From Pseudomonadota bacterium (lineage in GTDB: Bacteria > Desulfobacterota > Desulfovibrionia > Desulfovibrionales > Desulfomicrobiaceae), in assembly GCA_023393525.1 (NCBI GenBank), contig JAEWKZ010000079.1, positions 1 to 64,000 of the forward strand: a stretch of 64,000 nt of DNA, in the 5' to 3' direction. Made by a program: the position numbers and the translations under genes. The notes below the pieces were generated by a model. The model had not been told where the DNA came from and did no database searches. It saw nothing but the letters and a program-made list of their open reading frames with translations. Positions 16,656-26,299 of the stretch are shown in pieces; position 1 is the stretch's first letter, and each line of letters begins with the position of its first letter.

Positions 16656-17837
16656 TTATTTTCTCAGGCCGTGCAAAACCTGGCCGATCCTCTCCAGGCA
16701 GCCGGACAGGGTCTCGTCGTCCAGGGCGTAGGATATGCGGATGCAGCGGTCGTCGCCAAAAGCCGCGCCGGGCACCAGCGCCACCCCGGCCTTTTCCAGC
16801 AAGAGCCCGCACAGGGCCGTGGAATCCGGCGTTTCGGGCGTGTAGTACCAGTCCACTTGGGGAAACAGATAGAACGCCCCGGCGGGTTCCGGACAGACCA
16901 CATGGCCCCAGGAACGGATCATGGACAGACCCAGATCCCGGCGACGCACGAAGGCTTCGCGCATGGGGCCGAGACACTCCCAGCCGCCGGTCAGGGCCGC
17001 CAGGGCCGCCTTCTGGGCGATGGAGCAGATGTTGGACGTGGACTGCCCCTGGATCTTGGTCATGGCCTTGATCAGATCCGCGTGAGCCAGGGTGTAGCCC
17101 ACCCTCCAGCCGGTCATGGCGAAGCTCTTGGCCAGGCCGTTGGCCACGGCGAAGTTTTCGGGATGGCGCTGCCACCAGGAAGCCAGGGAGGCGGGCTTTG
17201 CCGGAGCATAGACCAGCTGGTCGTAAATCTCGTCGGAGATGACAAAGACGCCCTTTTCCACGGCCCAGGCCGCGATGGCGTCGAGCTGGGCCTGGGTGTA
17301 GTGGCAGCCCGTGGGATTGGACGGCGTGTTCATGACCAGACAGCGCGTGCGAGGGGTGCGCGCCGCTTCGAGCTGCTCCACGCTGACCAGAAAATTGTTC
17401 TGCGGCTCCGTACCCACGAAGACCGACACCCCGTCGGCCAGCTGCACCAGGGCGGGATAGCTGACCCAGTACGGCGCGGGAATGATGACCTCGTCACCGG
17501 GATCGAGCAGCACCTGGAACAGGTTGTAGAGGCTCTGCTTGCCGCCGTTGGTCACAACCACGTTCTCCATGGCCGCGTCCACGCCGTAAAAACTCTTGAA
17601 GTACCCGGCCACCGCGGTACGAAGTTCGGGGATGCCCGGCACCGGGGTGTACCGGGTAAAGCCCTCGTCCAAGGCGGCCTTGGCCGCGTCGCAGACATGT
17701 TCGGGCGTACGGAAGTCGGGCTCGCCCACGGCCAGGCTGACAATCCGCCGACCGGCGGCGCGCAGCTCCTGGGCCTTGGTGTTGATGGTCAGGGTCGCGG
17801 AAGGCTTGATACGGGTGATGCGTTGCGCCAGCTTCAT
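16656..17837 (-). CDS. Class I/II aminotransferase, aspartate aminotransferase-like
   Basis: A 393-residue fold-type I PLP enzyme of the bacterial aspartate aminotransferase subgroup (Ib). It has the TRYTPVPGIPELR segment, the PSNPTG motif, SDEIYDQLVY (PLP ring Asp and Tyr) and the Schiff-base lysine K237 in GLAKSFAMTGWRVGY. An Arg in CIRISYA would bind the substrate alpha-carboxylate. It transfers amino groups between aspartate (or a related amino acid) and 2-oxoglutarate; exact substrate uncertain, since subgroup members also handle aromatic amino acids or prephenate. Start ATG 17837. Confidence 0.92.
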   Translation of the reverse strand: MKLAQRITRIKPSATLTINTKAQELRAAGRRIVSLAVGEPDFRTPEHVCDAAKAALDEGFTRYTPVPGIPELRTAVAGYFKSFYGVDAAMENVVVTNGGKQSLYNLFQVLLDPGDEVIIPAPYWVSYPALVQLADGVSVFVGTEPQNNFLVSVEQLEAARTPRTRCLVMNTPSNPTGCHYTQAQLDAIAAWAVEKGVFVISDEIYDQLVYAPAKPASLASWWQRHPENFAVANGLAKSFAMTGWRVGYTLAHADLIKAMTKIQGQSTSNICSIAQKAALAALTGGWECLGPMREAFVRRRDLGLSMIRSWGHVVCPEPAGAFYLFPQVDWYYTPETPDSTALCGLLLEKAGVALVPGAAFGDDRCIRISYALDDETLSGCLERIGQVLHGLRK

Positions 17838-17878
17838 TGTCGTGGGGTCTCCGTTGGAACGGTTGGTGTGGGTGGAGG

Positions 17879-18724
17879 TCAGATTTCCGTATGGGTCACG
17901 TAGTCTTCCATCGCGATTTCAAGCTCCGCCAGGGTGATATCGGACAGGCCCAGGATTCCGGCTTCCGTGCTGGTGACCAGGATCAGGTCCGGATCGGAGC
18001 GCAGCCCGATGCAAAGCTTTCTGCACACGAGATTGGCCAGGCGCACTATGACCAGCAGGGTGTCGCCCGTGTCGTAGTCCCGGCGATGATGATCCCGGCA
18101 GACATGGCAGTAGGTTTCGGGCAAATTCCATTTTTCGAGCATCAGAAAACCGCATTCGGGATGCATGGTGTCCACGAACTCGTCGGCGGCAGTCTTGGTG
18201 ATCCGGGGCGCGTCCTTGTCTTTCTCGCCCACCGAAACCAGGGCCTTCAGGACCAGCAGCTTGCCCACGTCGTGGATCAGCCCGGCGATGAAGGCCTCGG
18301 GCGCGAGCTCGGAATGATTACAGCGCTTGGCCAGCCACTGCGCGCCGAAGGCGCAGGCCACGGAATGCTTCCACAAGGTGGCCGTGTACTGCTGCACGAA
18401 CGGGTTGCGGGAGCTGTAGTTCTTGCGCTGGGTGGCCATCATCACGCAATTGACCACCTCGCGCAGGCCGATCCGGATCACGGCGTCCTGAATCCTGCTG
18501 ACCTTCTTGATTCCGCGGAAAAAAGATGAGTTGGCGACCTTGAGCACCTCGGCCACCAGTATCTGGTCCTGAGTGATGTGGCTGATGACCTTGTCCGTAT
18601 CCGGATCGTCCTTGGCGGCCTCCTGGTGAATGAGCAGGGCGGTACGGTCGAAAACCGGCAGATCGCTGCCGGGTTCGGCCAGGTACTCCCGCACGCGGTC
18701 ATGGATGGAAGCGATTTCAAACAT
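17879..18724 (-). CDS. HDOD domain protein
   Basis: A 281-residue protein with an HDOD domain, a divergent HD-superfamily module found in bacterial signalling proteins. It keeps an HD pair in LIHDVGKLLVL and a following RDHHRRDYDTG. It starts 2 nt after the stop of the GspE-type ATPase gene, so it is in the same operon with that ATPase and the PilZ gene. That context suggests a role in regulating surface secretion or pili; no catalytic activity is inferred. Start chosen at ATG 18724; the frame runs on upstream only antisense of frame within the ATPase gene. Confidence 0.85.
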   Translation of the reverse strand: MFEIASIHDRVREYLAEPGSDLPVFDRTALLIHQEAAKDDPDTDKVISHITQDQILVAEVLKVANSSFFRGIKKVSRIQDAVIRIGLREVVNCVMMATQRKNYSSRNPFVQQYTATLWKHSVACAFGAQWLAKRCNHSELAPEAFIAGLIHDVGKLLVLKALVSVGEKDKDAPRITKTAADEFVDTMHPECGFLMLEKWNLPETYCHVCRDHHRRDYDTGDTLLVIVRLANLVCRKLCIGLRSDPDLILVTSTEAGILGLSDITLAELEIAMEDYVTHTEI

Positions 18725-18726
18725 TC

Positions 18727-20619
18727 CTAAACTCCAAGTATCCTTCGCAATTCGGCCAGAGGCCTGGGTTTCTGGACTCGGGGCAAGGTTCTCAAGACCT
18801 CTTCCACCGTGGTCATGCCGATAGCCGCCTTGGTGATTCCATCCTCCATGAGGGAAACCATACCCGCCTTCTCCAGGCTTATGACGCGCAATTCGTGGGT
18901 GGTCTTTCGCTGCAGCACCGCATCGCGGATAAAGACTTCTGGGATGAGCATCTCGTACACGGCCAGCCTGCCCTTGTACCCGCTGTGCCGGCAGGCCGCG
19001 CAGCCCCGTCCCTTGCGGAACTCGGCCCCGGCCAGATCTCCGTAGGTGCAGCCCATGCGCCGCAGCTGGCTCAGGTCGGGCTGGTAGGGCACGGCGCAAT
19101 GCGGACAGACCCGGCGCACCAACCGCTGCGACAGAACGCAGGACAGGGTCGAGGAAACCAGGAACGGCTCGATGGCCATGTCCAGCAGACGCACCAGGGC
19201 GCCGATGCTGTCCTCGGTGTGAAAGGTCGTCAGGACCTTGTGCCCGGTCAGGGCGGTCTGGATGCACATCTCCGCCGAAAAATGGTCGCGCACCTCGCCG
19301 ATGACCACGATGTCCGGGTCCTGACGCACGATGTGCTTCAGCGTCTCCTCGAAGGTCAGGCCGATGGAGGGCATGATGGAACACTGTCCGATGCCGCGCA
19401 CCTTGTATTCCACCGGGTCCTCGGCCGTGATGATGCTCACTTCGGGACGGTTCAGGTAATTGATGCAGCTGTACACCGTGGTCGACTTGCCCGAACCCGT
19501 GGGCCCGGTGACCATGATGACCCCCGACGGCGCGTCCAGGGCCTCTTCCATGAAACGGCCAAGCATGCCCGGGAGCATTCCCAGCTCGTGCATGGGCAGA
19601 AGCTCTTCCTGGTTCTTCAAGAGGCGCATGACGATCTGTTCGCCATACACCGTGACGTAGAAAGACATGCGCAGGTCGATCTGCACGCCCATGTGGTTGA
19701 AGATGAGACGTCCGTCCTGATGCCGCCGCTTTTCGGCGATGTCCGCGCCGCACATGATCTTGAAACGGCTGACCAGGGGCGCCACGGCTCCGATGGGATA
19801 GTCGCGGAAATGGACCATGACCCCGTCCTCGCGGAAACGGACCCGCAACCGGTCGGACATGGGTTCGACATGAATGTCGCTGGCTCCGCGCTTGAACGCG
19901 GCGATGACGATGGAATTGGCGATCTCGACGATGTTCAGCCGGTTCGGATCCGTTCCGCTGCCGATGCGCAGCTCTTCCTTGCGCTTGGTCAGCACATCGT
20001 CGAGCTGGCTGGCCCGGGTGATGCAAACGACGATGTTCTTGCCGAAGTAATCCCGCGCCGCATCCAGGCTGCGCGGATCGAGCGGGTCGACGAAGGCGAT
20101 GCGCACCGTGCCGTCCGGCTGCATGTCGTACGGCACGAAACGATACTGTTCATAATATTCCACGGGCCCGCGGCTGAGCAGGCCCGGATCCGGCTCCTTG
20201 GCCGTCAGCTCCAGCACCGGCAGGCCAAGTTGCAGGGCCAGGATCTCCGTGAGCTTCTCGTCGGCCAGAAATTTATGCTGGATGAGAATGTCTCCGAGCT
20301 TTTGCTGGCGGCCGCCCTGCATCTGCAGGGCCAGGGCCCGGTTCAGCTCGTCGTCCGTCAGATATCCCAGACCGTTCAGCAGGTCGCCGATGCGAAGCTC
20401 GCCCTGGTTGCGGCGGATGGTCTGGCGGACCTGCTCATCCGAGACATACCCGAGTTCCCTCAACACATCGCACAAGGGCTTGCTCATATGCAGCCGGGAG
20501 CCGACCCGACGCGCGTAGCGCGCCTGCTCCGCCGTCAGGTGCCCTTCCCGGACCAGCAACTCGACAATGGGGTTCAAGGCTTCGCCATTGCCGCTGCCGG
20601 AATTTTGATTCGTACTCAT
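18727..20619 (-). CDS. GspE/PilB-family secretion ATPase with N-terminal MshEN-like repeats
   Basis: A 630-residue type II secretion / type IV pilus assembly ATPase. Walker A GPTGSGKST (372-380), Asp box EDPVEYK, Walker B VIGEVRD and His box follow in order. A tetracysteine zinc site (CPHC ... CAAC) sits in the C-terminal part. The N terminus has three tandem repeats around 47-72, 76-99 and 107-130; the second, RIGDLLNGLGYL, fits the MshEN cyclic-di-GMP-binding motif, the third has Lys at the Arg and Gly positions. No pilin or secretin gene is nearby, so the machine it drives is not known. Second gene of a PilZ-ATPase-HDOD operon. Confidence 0.9.
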   Translation of the reverse strand: MSTNQNSGSGNGEALNPIVELLVREGHLTAEQARYARRVGSRLHMSKPLCDVLRELGYVSDEQVRQTIRRNQGELRIGDLLNGLGYLTDDELNRALALQMQGGRQQKLGDILIQHKFLADEKLTEILALQLGLPVLELTAKEPDPGLLSRGPVEYYEQYRFVPYDMQPDGTVRIAFVDPLDPRSLDAARDYFGKNIVVCITRASQLDDVLTKRKEELRIGSGTDPNRLNIVEIANSIVIAAFKRGASDIHVEPMSDRLRVRFREDGVMVHFRDYPIGAVAPLVSRFKIMCGADIAEKRRHQDGRLIFNHMGVQIDLRMSFYVTVYGEQIVMRLLKNQEELLPMHELGMLPGMLGRFMEEALDAPSGVIMVTGPTGSGKSTTVYSCINYLNRPEVSIITAEDPVEYKVRGIGQCSIMPSIGLTFEETLKHIVRQDPDIVVIGEVRDHFSAEMCIQTALTGHKVLTTFHTEDSIGALVRLLDMAIEPFLVSSTLSCVLSQRLVRRVCPHCAVPYQPDLSQLRRMGCTYGDLAGAEFRKGRGCAACRHSGYKGRLAVYEMLIPEVFIRDAVLQRKTTHELRVISLEKAGMVSLMEDGITKAAIGMTTVEEVLRTLPRVQKPRPLAELRRILGV

Positions 20620-20637
20620 GCGTCACTCCGCGCGAAA

Positions 20638-21111
20638 TCAATGCAGGAGGTAAAACCCGAGTTCCTTGTCATACTCGCTCTTGGAAAACTTGGCGCCGAT
20701 GGCTTGACCCCGGACATTGCGCACCTCGGCCAGGCGCTGAATGAGATTCTCGGGCGGGGCATCGAGACGAAAGCGCACGGTGATCACGTCCCCCACCTCG
20801 AGAGGAGCCTCGGCCTGGTCCCCGGCAGCCGATTCAAGGGAAAAGGACAGCCCGCTCATGGACAGATCGCGCACCTTCATCTCCAGATCCTGCCCGGTCC
20901 TGTGCACCCGGCAATACCCGACCAGGGACACCGGCCTGCGATAATACTCCCTGAACTCGACCAGCATGACCATGCTTTCGCCACACCGGCACTTGATCTT
21001 GATGCGGCTGTCCCGATCGCGATAGGCGGAAGCGTCGAATTCGGTCATGAAACCGCAGTGGGGACAATGGAAAACGGCTTTCCCCTGTTTGTCGGCATAA
21101 ACTTTCAGCAC
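20638..21111 (-). CDS. PilZ domain protein with N-terminal zinc-ribbon-like segment
   Basis: A 157-residue protein. Residues 15-45 hold CPHCG and CRCG pairs that look like a small zinc ribbon. The rest is a PilZ domain with both cyclic-di-GMP contacts: REYYR (RxxxR) followed by DLSMSG (DxSxxG). It probably senses cyclic-di-GMP for the neighbouring GspE-type ATPase. Start is GTG 21111 with GAAGGA upstream. The operon promoter would lie in the 110 nt between here and the merR terminator; none is obvious. Confidence 0.85.
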   Translation of the reverse strand: MLKVYADKQGKAVFHCPHCGFMTEFDASAYRDRDSRIKIKCRCGESMVMLVEFREYYRRPVSLVGYCRVHRTGQDLEMKVRDLSMSGLSFSLESAAGDQAEAPLEVGDVITVRFRLDAPPENLIQRLAEVRNVRGQAIGAKFSKSEYDKELGFYLLH

Positions 21112-21220
21112 GGCCTTCCTTCAGAACATTTTTCACTGTGAAACAAAATCTGGTCAGCAACGGATGCTACGGTGTCGGATACGCCATGTAAAGACATATG
21201 GATGGCTCGACGTTTCGCCA

Positions 21221-21251
21221 AAAAAAACCCTGACCGTTCTCCAAGTCAGGG
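21221..21251 (-). terminator. Rho-independent terminator of the tRNA-Val-thrS-...-merR operon
   Basis: Read on the minus strand, GCCCTGAC and GTCAGGG form a 7-8 bp stem with a 10-nt loop, followed by eight T. The stop codon of the MerR gene lies inside the 5-prime arm of the stem. Confidence 0.85.
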
Positions 21252-21572
21252 CTTTTCCGTCAACAGGCGGCGAATCTCTTCCAGTTCATGCCGGAGCGCA
21301 TCCAGCGGTGCCCGGACCGACGCCGCATTTTCGAGCCTCTGGCGCGCGCCCTTGATGGTCAGCTTCTCCTCGTAGAGAAGATGCCGGATCTGCTCCAGCA
21401 GGCGAAGGTGCTCCCGGGTGTAGTAGCGCTGCCCCTTGGCGGTCCTGGCAGCCTTGAGCTGCGGGAACTCCTCTTCCCAGAAACGAAGCACGTAGGGTTC
21501 CACGCCGATCCGGCGGGCAACCTGTCCTATGCGCAAGCGTTTTTCCGTGTCGGGCGTAACGGGTTTGAGCAC
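21246..21572 (-). CDS. MerR-family helix-turn-helix regulator
   Basis: A 108-residue protein. An N-terminal winged helix (IGQVARRIGVEPYVLRFWEEEFPQL ... GQRYYTREHL) is of the MerR type, followed by a short helical tail (about 70-108). There are no cysteines for metal sensing. Start is GTG 21572 with AGGAGG upstream, 25 nt after pheT, and the operon terminator overlaps its stop. It is thus the last gene of the threonyl/phenylalanyl-tRNA synthetase operon. Similar short MerR proteins follow pheT in related Desulfovibrio genomes, from memory; target unknown. Confidence 0.87.
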   Translation of the reverse strand: MLKPVTPDTEKRLRIGQVARRIGVEPYVLRFWEEEFPQLKAARTAKGQRYYTREHLRLLEQIRHLLYEEKLTIKGARQRLENAASVRAPLDALRHELEEIRRLLTEKP

Positions 21573-21597
21573 CTTCCCTCCTGGCCCGTGAAGCCTG

Positions 21598-23979
21598 TCA
21601 GGAAAATCGGACAGGCAAACTTTCGACCAAATGCTGACTGATGCGAAGATGGACCTTTTCCACTTCCTTGTCTTTCAGGGTACGTTCCGCGTGGCGGTAC
21701 ACGAAGCGGTACGTCAGATTGCGTTCGCCGCTTCCTTCGGGCGCGTAGATGTCGACCAAAAAGACATCGGTGAGCAGCGGCTCCCGCATTGCCGTGACCG
21801 TATCAATTACGGCCCCGATTGCAAGATTTCCGGCAGCGACCAGAGTCATGTCGCGACGGACCACCGGAAATTTCGGAATCGGCCTGAACGCGATGCATCC
21901 CCGCAATCCCATGAGCAGGTCGAGGTCAAGATCCGCGTACCAGACCTCGCCGCGAGCCTGGTACGCGTCGGCCAGATCCTCGCGGATCATGCCGACCCTG
22001 CCCACGACCACGTCCCCTGCGCGCACCAGTATCTCCGGGGCCAGATAGGGATGCTCCCCGCCGCGCTCGAAACCGGCGGCGCCCACTCCCAGGGTCAGCA
22101 GCAGATGCTCGACCAGGCCCTTGATGTCGGCGTACCCGAGACGGCCCTCCGGATACGGGAATCGCCCGGCAAAGCGGCCGCCGTGCAGGAGGATGCCCAG
22201 GCGGTTGTTCTCCCGGGTCAGGGTGTCGCTGGCGGCGTCCTGCGTGAAAGAGTGCGCGACCTCGAAGATGCGGATGCGCGTGTTGTCCTGGCTCATGTTC
22301 TGACGCAGCGAGCCGAGCAGCCCGGGCGCAAGTTCCGTGCGCAGCACGTTCATCTCTTCGCTGAGCGGGTTGAAAATGTGCACCCGGCCTTCGGAAGGCA
22401 GCCCGCAACGATCGAGGTCCGCGGTGCCGACAAAGCTGTAGTTGACGACTTCGGCCAGACCGGCGCCGCGCCCCCAGTCCTTGACCTGATTCAGAAAGGC
22501 GAAGGTTGGGTCGACCTTGTCCAGGTCAGCCAGATTCTTGGTGACCGTGGGCAGCACCGCCTCGATGCGGTCCATGCCGTAAACCCGCGCGACTTCCTCG
22601 ATCAGATCGACCTCGCGCTCCAGATCCAGGCGGAAGGACGGGGCTTTGACCTGCCAGGGTTCGCCGGAAACGATTTCGCAGCCCAGGCTGACCAGGGTGT
22701 CCCGGCAAAATTCGGGGGACATCCGCACACCCAGAAGCTTCGTTGCCCTGGCGGGAGAAAAGGAAATCATCCGGGGCTTGAACGGACAGGGCTCGGCCTT
22801 GGCCACGCCCGGCGCCACGACGCCGCCTGAAATGGCGGCCATGAGGCTCGCGGCCCGGTTCATGGCAAGGGTGTTGCCGACCTGGTCCACGCCGCGCTCG
22901 AAACGATACGAGGCGTCGCTGGACAGGCCCAAGCGGCGGGCAGTCTTGCGGATGGAGGCCGGATCGAAGACGGCGCTCTCCAGCAGCACCGTCGTGCTCC
23001 CGGCCGCGATCTCGGAATTGGCGCCGCCCATCACCCCGGCCAGCGCCACGGGGCGTTCGTCGTCCCAGATGAGCAGGTCCTTGGCGGTCAGCACCCTGTC
23101 CTGACCGTCAAGGGTGGTCAGGGTCATGCCGTCGCTGGCCCGGGCGACCCGGATGCGGTCGCCGCGCAGCAGATCGCGGTCAAAGGCGTGCAGGGGCTGC
23201 CCCAACTCCATCATCACGTAGTTGGTGACGTCGACGATATTGTTGATGGGGCGCAGCCCAACCGCCAGCAGGCGATACCGCAACCAGTCGGGGCTCTTGC
23301 CGATGGCCACGTTTCGGATCAGGCGGGCCTGATACAGGGGGCATAGCTCCGGGTCGGGCTCGATGGCGAAGCCTTGGAAGGGTGCGCCGCTCTCGGACAT
23401 TTCGATCCGGGGGACGTTAAGGGGCAGATCAAAGGCCGCCGCCACTTCCCGAGCCAGGCCGAGGACGGAGAGGCAGTCCGCGCGATTGGGGGTGATGCTC
23501 ACGTCGAGAACGACATGGTCCAGGCCCAGAGCGTCGCAAATGGACGTTCCGGGGAGCAGGGCCTGATCCAGAACCATGATGCCCTCGTGGCCCTCGCCCA
23601 GGGCGAGCTCACGCTCGGAACAGATCATGCCGCAGGACGGCTGGCCGCGCAGCTTGGCTTTCTTGATTTCCAGGCCGCCGGGCATGACCGTGCCCACGGG
23701 AGCCACCGGAACCTTCTGCCCGGCGGCCACGTTGGGCGCGCCGCAGACGATGTCCAGGATCTCGCCCGTGCCGATGTCGACCTTGCACACCGAAAGGTGG
23801 TCCGAGGACGGGTGCGCCGCCCGCTCGAGCACGTGGCCGACCACGATCCCGGCCAAGGCGGCGAAGGGGTTCGCGATCTCCTCGACTTCCAGCCCCAGCA
23901 TGGTCAGCCTCTCGGCCAGCGCCGCCGCGTCGCCCTCGTAGGGCACGAATTCCCGCAACCAGTTCAAACTCAAAAGCAT
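21598..23979 (-). CDS. pheT: Phenylalanyl-tRNA synthetase beta subunit
   Basis: A 793-residue beta chain of the (alpha-beta)2 enzyme. In order: N-terminal tRNA-binding OB fold (about 38-150, GHVLERAAHPSSDHLSVC), B3/B4 editing domain with NRADCLSVLGLARE upstream of it, B5, and a C-terminal ferredoxin-like anticodon-binding domain (FPVVRRDMTLV ... TYRFVYRHAERTL). It supports charging of tRNA-Phe and edits mis-charged Tyr. Located 19 nt after pheS. Full length. Confidence 0.97.
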   Translation of the reverse strand: MLLSLNWLREFVPYEGDAAALAERLTMLGLEVEEIANPFAALAGIVVGHVLERAAHPSSDHLSVCKVDIGTGEILDIVCGAPNVAAGQKVPVAPVGTVMPGGLEIKKAKLRGQPSCGMICSERELALGEGHEGIMVLDQALLPGTSICDALGLDHVVLDVSITPNRADCLSVLGLAREVAAAFDLPLNVPRIEMSESGAPFQGFAIEPDPELCPLYQARLIRNVAIGKSPDWLRYRLLAVGLRPINNIVDVTNYVMMELGQPLHAFDRDLLRGDRIRVARASDGMTLTTLDGQDRVLTAKDLLIWDDERPVALAGVMGGANSEIAAGSTTVLLESAVFDPASIRKTARRLGLSSDASYRFERGVDQVGNTLAMNRAASLMAAISGGVVAPGVAKAEPCPFKPRMISFSPARATKLLGVRMSPEFCRDTLVSLGCEIVSGEPWQVKAPSFRLDLEREVDLIEEVARVYGMDRIEAVLPTVTKNLADLDKVDPTFAFLNQVKDWGRGAGLAEVVNYSFVGTADLDRCGLPSEGRVHIFNPLSEEMNVLRTELAPGLLGSLRQNMSQDNTRIRIFEVAHSFTQDAASDTLTRENNRLGILLHGGRFAGRFPYPEGRLGYADIKGLVEHLLLTLGVGAAGFERGGEHPYLAPEILVRAGDVVVGRVGMIREDLADAYQARGEVWYADLDLDLLMGLRGCIAFRPIPKFPVVRRDMTLVAAGNLAIGAVIDTVTAMREPLLTDVFLVDIYAPEGSGERNLTYRFVYRHAERTLKDKEVEKVHLRISQHLVESLPVRFS

Positions 23980-23998
23980 GATGAAATCCTATGTCCGC

Positions 23999-25042
23999 TC
24001 AGGCAAATTGCCGGAGGAAGCGCAGATCGTTCTCGAAAAACATGCGCAGGTCGCCGATGCCGTACTTGAGCATGGCGATGCGTTCGACACCCAGACCGAA
24101 GGCGAAGCCGGTGTAGGCTTCCGGGTCGTAGCCGACCTTCTCGAACACGGCCGGATCGACCATGCCGCAGCCCAGGATCTCCACCCAGCCCGTCTCCTTG
24201 CACACTCGGCAGGGTTCGCCGCCCACCCGGCCCTTGCCGCCGCAGATCACGCAGCTGATGTCCACTTCGGCGCTGGGCTCGGTGAAGGGGAAGAAGCTCG
24301 GCCGGAAACGCACGCGGGTGTCACGGCTGAACACGGTCTGCACGAAAGCCGTGAGGATGCCGCGCAGGTCGGCCATGGTCACGTTCGTGTCCACGAGGAG
24401 CCCCTCGACCTGATGGAACATGGGGGTGTGGGTGATGTCCGAATCCCGGCGATAGACCTTGCCCGGCGCGATGACGCCCAAAGGGGGCTTCCTGGCCAGC
24501 ATGGTCCGCACCTGCAATGGCGAGGTGTGAGTGCGCAGCAGGATGGAGTCGGAAATGTAGAGCGTGTCCTGCATGTCGCGGGCGGGATGCTCGGGAGGAA
24601 GATTGAGCGCTTCGAAATTGTTGAAGTCATTTTCGACTTCCGGGCCGGACACCACTTCGAACCCGAGATTCGTGAAAACCGCGCAGATCTCGCGGGTGAT
24701 GCGGGTCACGGGATGCAGGGAGCCAAGATCCGGCTGCCAGGATGGCGTCGACGCGTCGAACGCCCCCAGCGCCTGTTCCTGAGCCCGCGCCTTCAAGGTC
24801 GCGACCTGGCTTTCCAGCAGGGTGGTCATGGCGGCCTTGACCTGGTTGGCGGTCTTGCCCGTGGCCGGACGGTCTTCCGGCGCCAGCGCGGTCAAGCCGG
24901 ACATCAGGTCGGCCAGGAGCCCTTTACGCCCGAGAAAACGGACGCGCAGTTCCTCCAACTCTTCCAATGAAGAAGCCTGGCCCAGGGCTTCGGTAAGCTC
25001 CGGGACCAGGCTTTCAAGCTTGCGAATAATATCGTTAGCCAC
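23999..25042 (-). CDS. pheS: Phenylalanyl-tRNA synthetase alpha subunit
   Basis: A 347-residue catalytic subunit of class II synthetase type. Motif 2 (YRRDSDITHTPMFHQVEGL), FRPSFFPFTEPSAEVD and the motif 3 region GLGVERIAMLKYGI are all present; an N-terminal coiled-coil arm occupies about the first 85 residues. Start chosen at GTG 25042, which overlaps the rplT stop (TAGTG) and has AAAGGCG upstream; GTG 25072 would add 10 residues inside rplT. Confidence 0.96.
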   Translation of the reverse strand: MANDIIRKLESLVPELTEALGQASSLEELEELRVRFLGRKGLLADLMSGLTALAPEDRPATGKTANQVKAAMTTLLESQVATLKARAQEQALGAFDASTPSWQPDLGSLHPVTRITREICAVFTNLGFEVVSGPEVENDFNNFEALNLPPEHPARDMQDTLYISDSILLRTHTSPLQVRTMLARKPPLGVIAPGKVYRRDSDITHTPMFHQVEGLLVDTNVTMADLRGILTAFVQTVFSRDTRVRFRPSFFPFTEPSAEVDISCVICGGKGRVGGEPCRVCKETGWVEILGCGMVDPAVFEKVGYDPEAYTGFAFGLGVERIAMLKYGIGDLRMFFENDLRFLRQFA

Positions 25043-25395
25043 TAGTTCGCCTTTGATTTTACCATGTGGCACAAGGCGGCGAAGGCGTCTTTTTCATAGA
25101 CAGCCATGTCGGCCAGAGCCTTGCGGTTGAGGTTGATCGCGGCGAGCTTCAAGCCATGCATGAAACGGTTGTAGGTCAGGCCGTATTCACGCACGCCGGC
25201 GTTGATGCGAACGATCCACAGTTTCCGGAATGCGCGCTTCTTCTGCTTTCTGTCGCGGTAGGCGAAGCACAAGGCGCGTTCGACGGTTTCACGGGCGGTG
25301 CGGTACAGCTTGCTGCGCGCTCCGCGATAGCCCTTGGCCAGGGCCAAGTACTTCTTGTGCCTTCTGTGGGCTGTCTTTCCTCTTTTTACTCTCAT
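25042..25395 (-). CDS. rplT: 50S ribosomal protein L20
   Basis: A 117-residue, very basic ribosomal protein that binds 23S rRNA early in 50S assembly. It opens MRVKRGKTAHRRHKKYLALA, typical of the family, and has RKLWIVRINAGVREYGLTY in the globular half. Start chosen at ATG 25395, with AAGGAG upstream, rather than the longer frame. In other bacteria L20 represses its own operon by binding the leader of rpmI; no such structure was worked out here. Confidence 0.97.
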   Translation of the reverse strand: MRVKRGKTAHRRHKKYLALAKGYRGARSKLYRTARETVERALCFAYRDRKQKKRAFRKLWIVRINAGVREYGLTYNRFMHGLKLAAINLNRKALADMAVYEKDAFAALCHMVKSKAN

Positions 25396-25472
25396 GATCT
25401 TCTCCTTTCGCAATCAGGCATAGTGGGAAATGACTATGCGCTGAGTCGTTCCGTCCCGGCACGATGCCGAAA

Positions 25473-25673
25473 CTAGAAAATGTACGGTACCATGCGACGA
25501 ATCGCGCCGACGCAGCACTGGGCAGTCGTGGTGGACTGACGCAGCTGTCTTTTGCGCTTCGCGGATTTCTTGGTCAGGATGTGGCGCATGTTGGCGTGGC
25601 TTCTCTTGACCTTGCCAGTGCCCGTGACCCGAAAGCGCTTGGCCGCACTTCTGTTGGTTTTCACCTTTGACAT
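25473..25673 (-). CDS. rpmI: 50S ribosomal protein L35
   Basis: A 66-residue basic protein beginning MSKVKTNRSAAKRFRVTGTGK and ending IRRMVPYIF, both characteristic of L35. It is a small 50S protein bound to 23S rRNA. It lies between infC and rplT in the classic order infC-rpmI-rplT, with 104 nt to infC and 77 nt to rplT. Confidence 0.97.
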   Translation of the reverse strand: MSKVKTNRSAAKRFRVTGTGKVKRSHANMRHILTKKSAKRKRQLRQSTTTAQCCVGAIRRMVPYIF

Positions 25674-25777
25674 AGTTCCTCCTCAAACAGACTTGAATGG
25701 CCGCGTGAGCGACCGGCAATACTGCTCCCTCCCGCCAAAGTGGCGGGAAATTTTTCTAGATAGGCGGCAGAGGGAGC

Positions 25778-26282
<505 letters not shown>

Positions 26283-26299
<17 letters not shown>

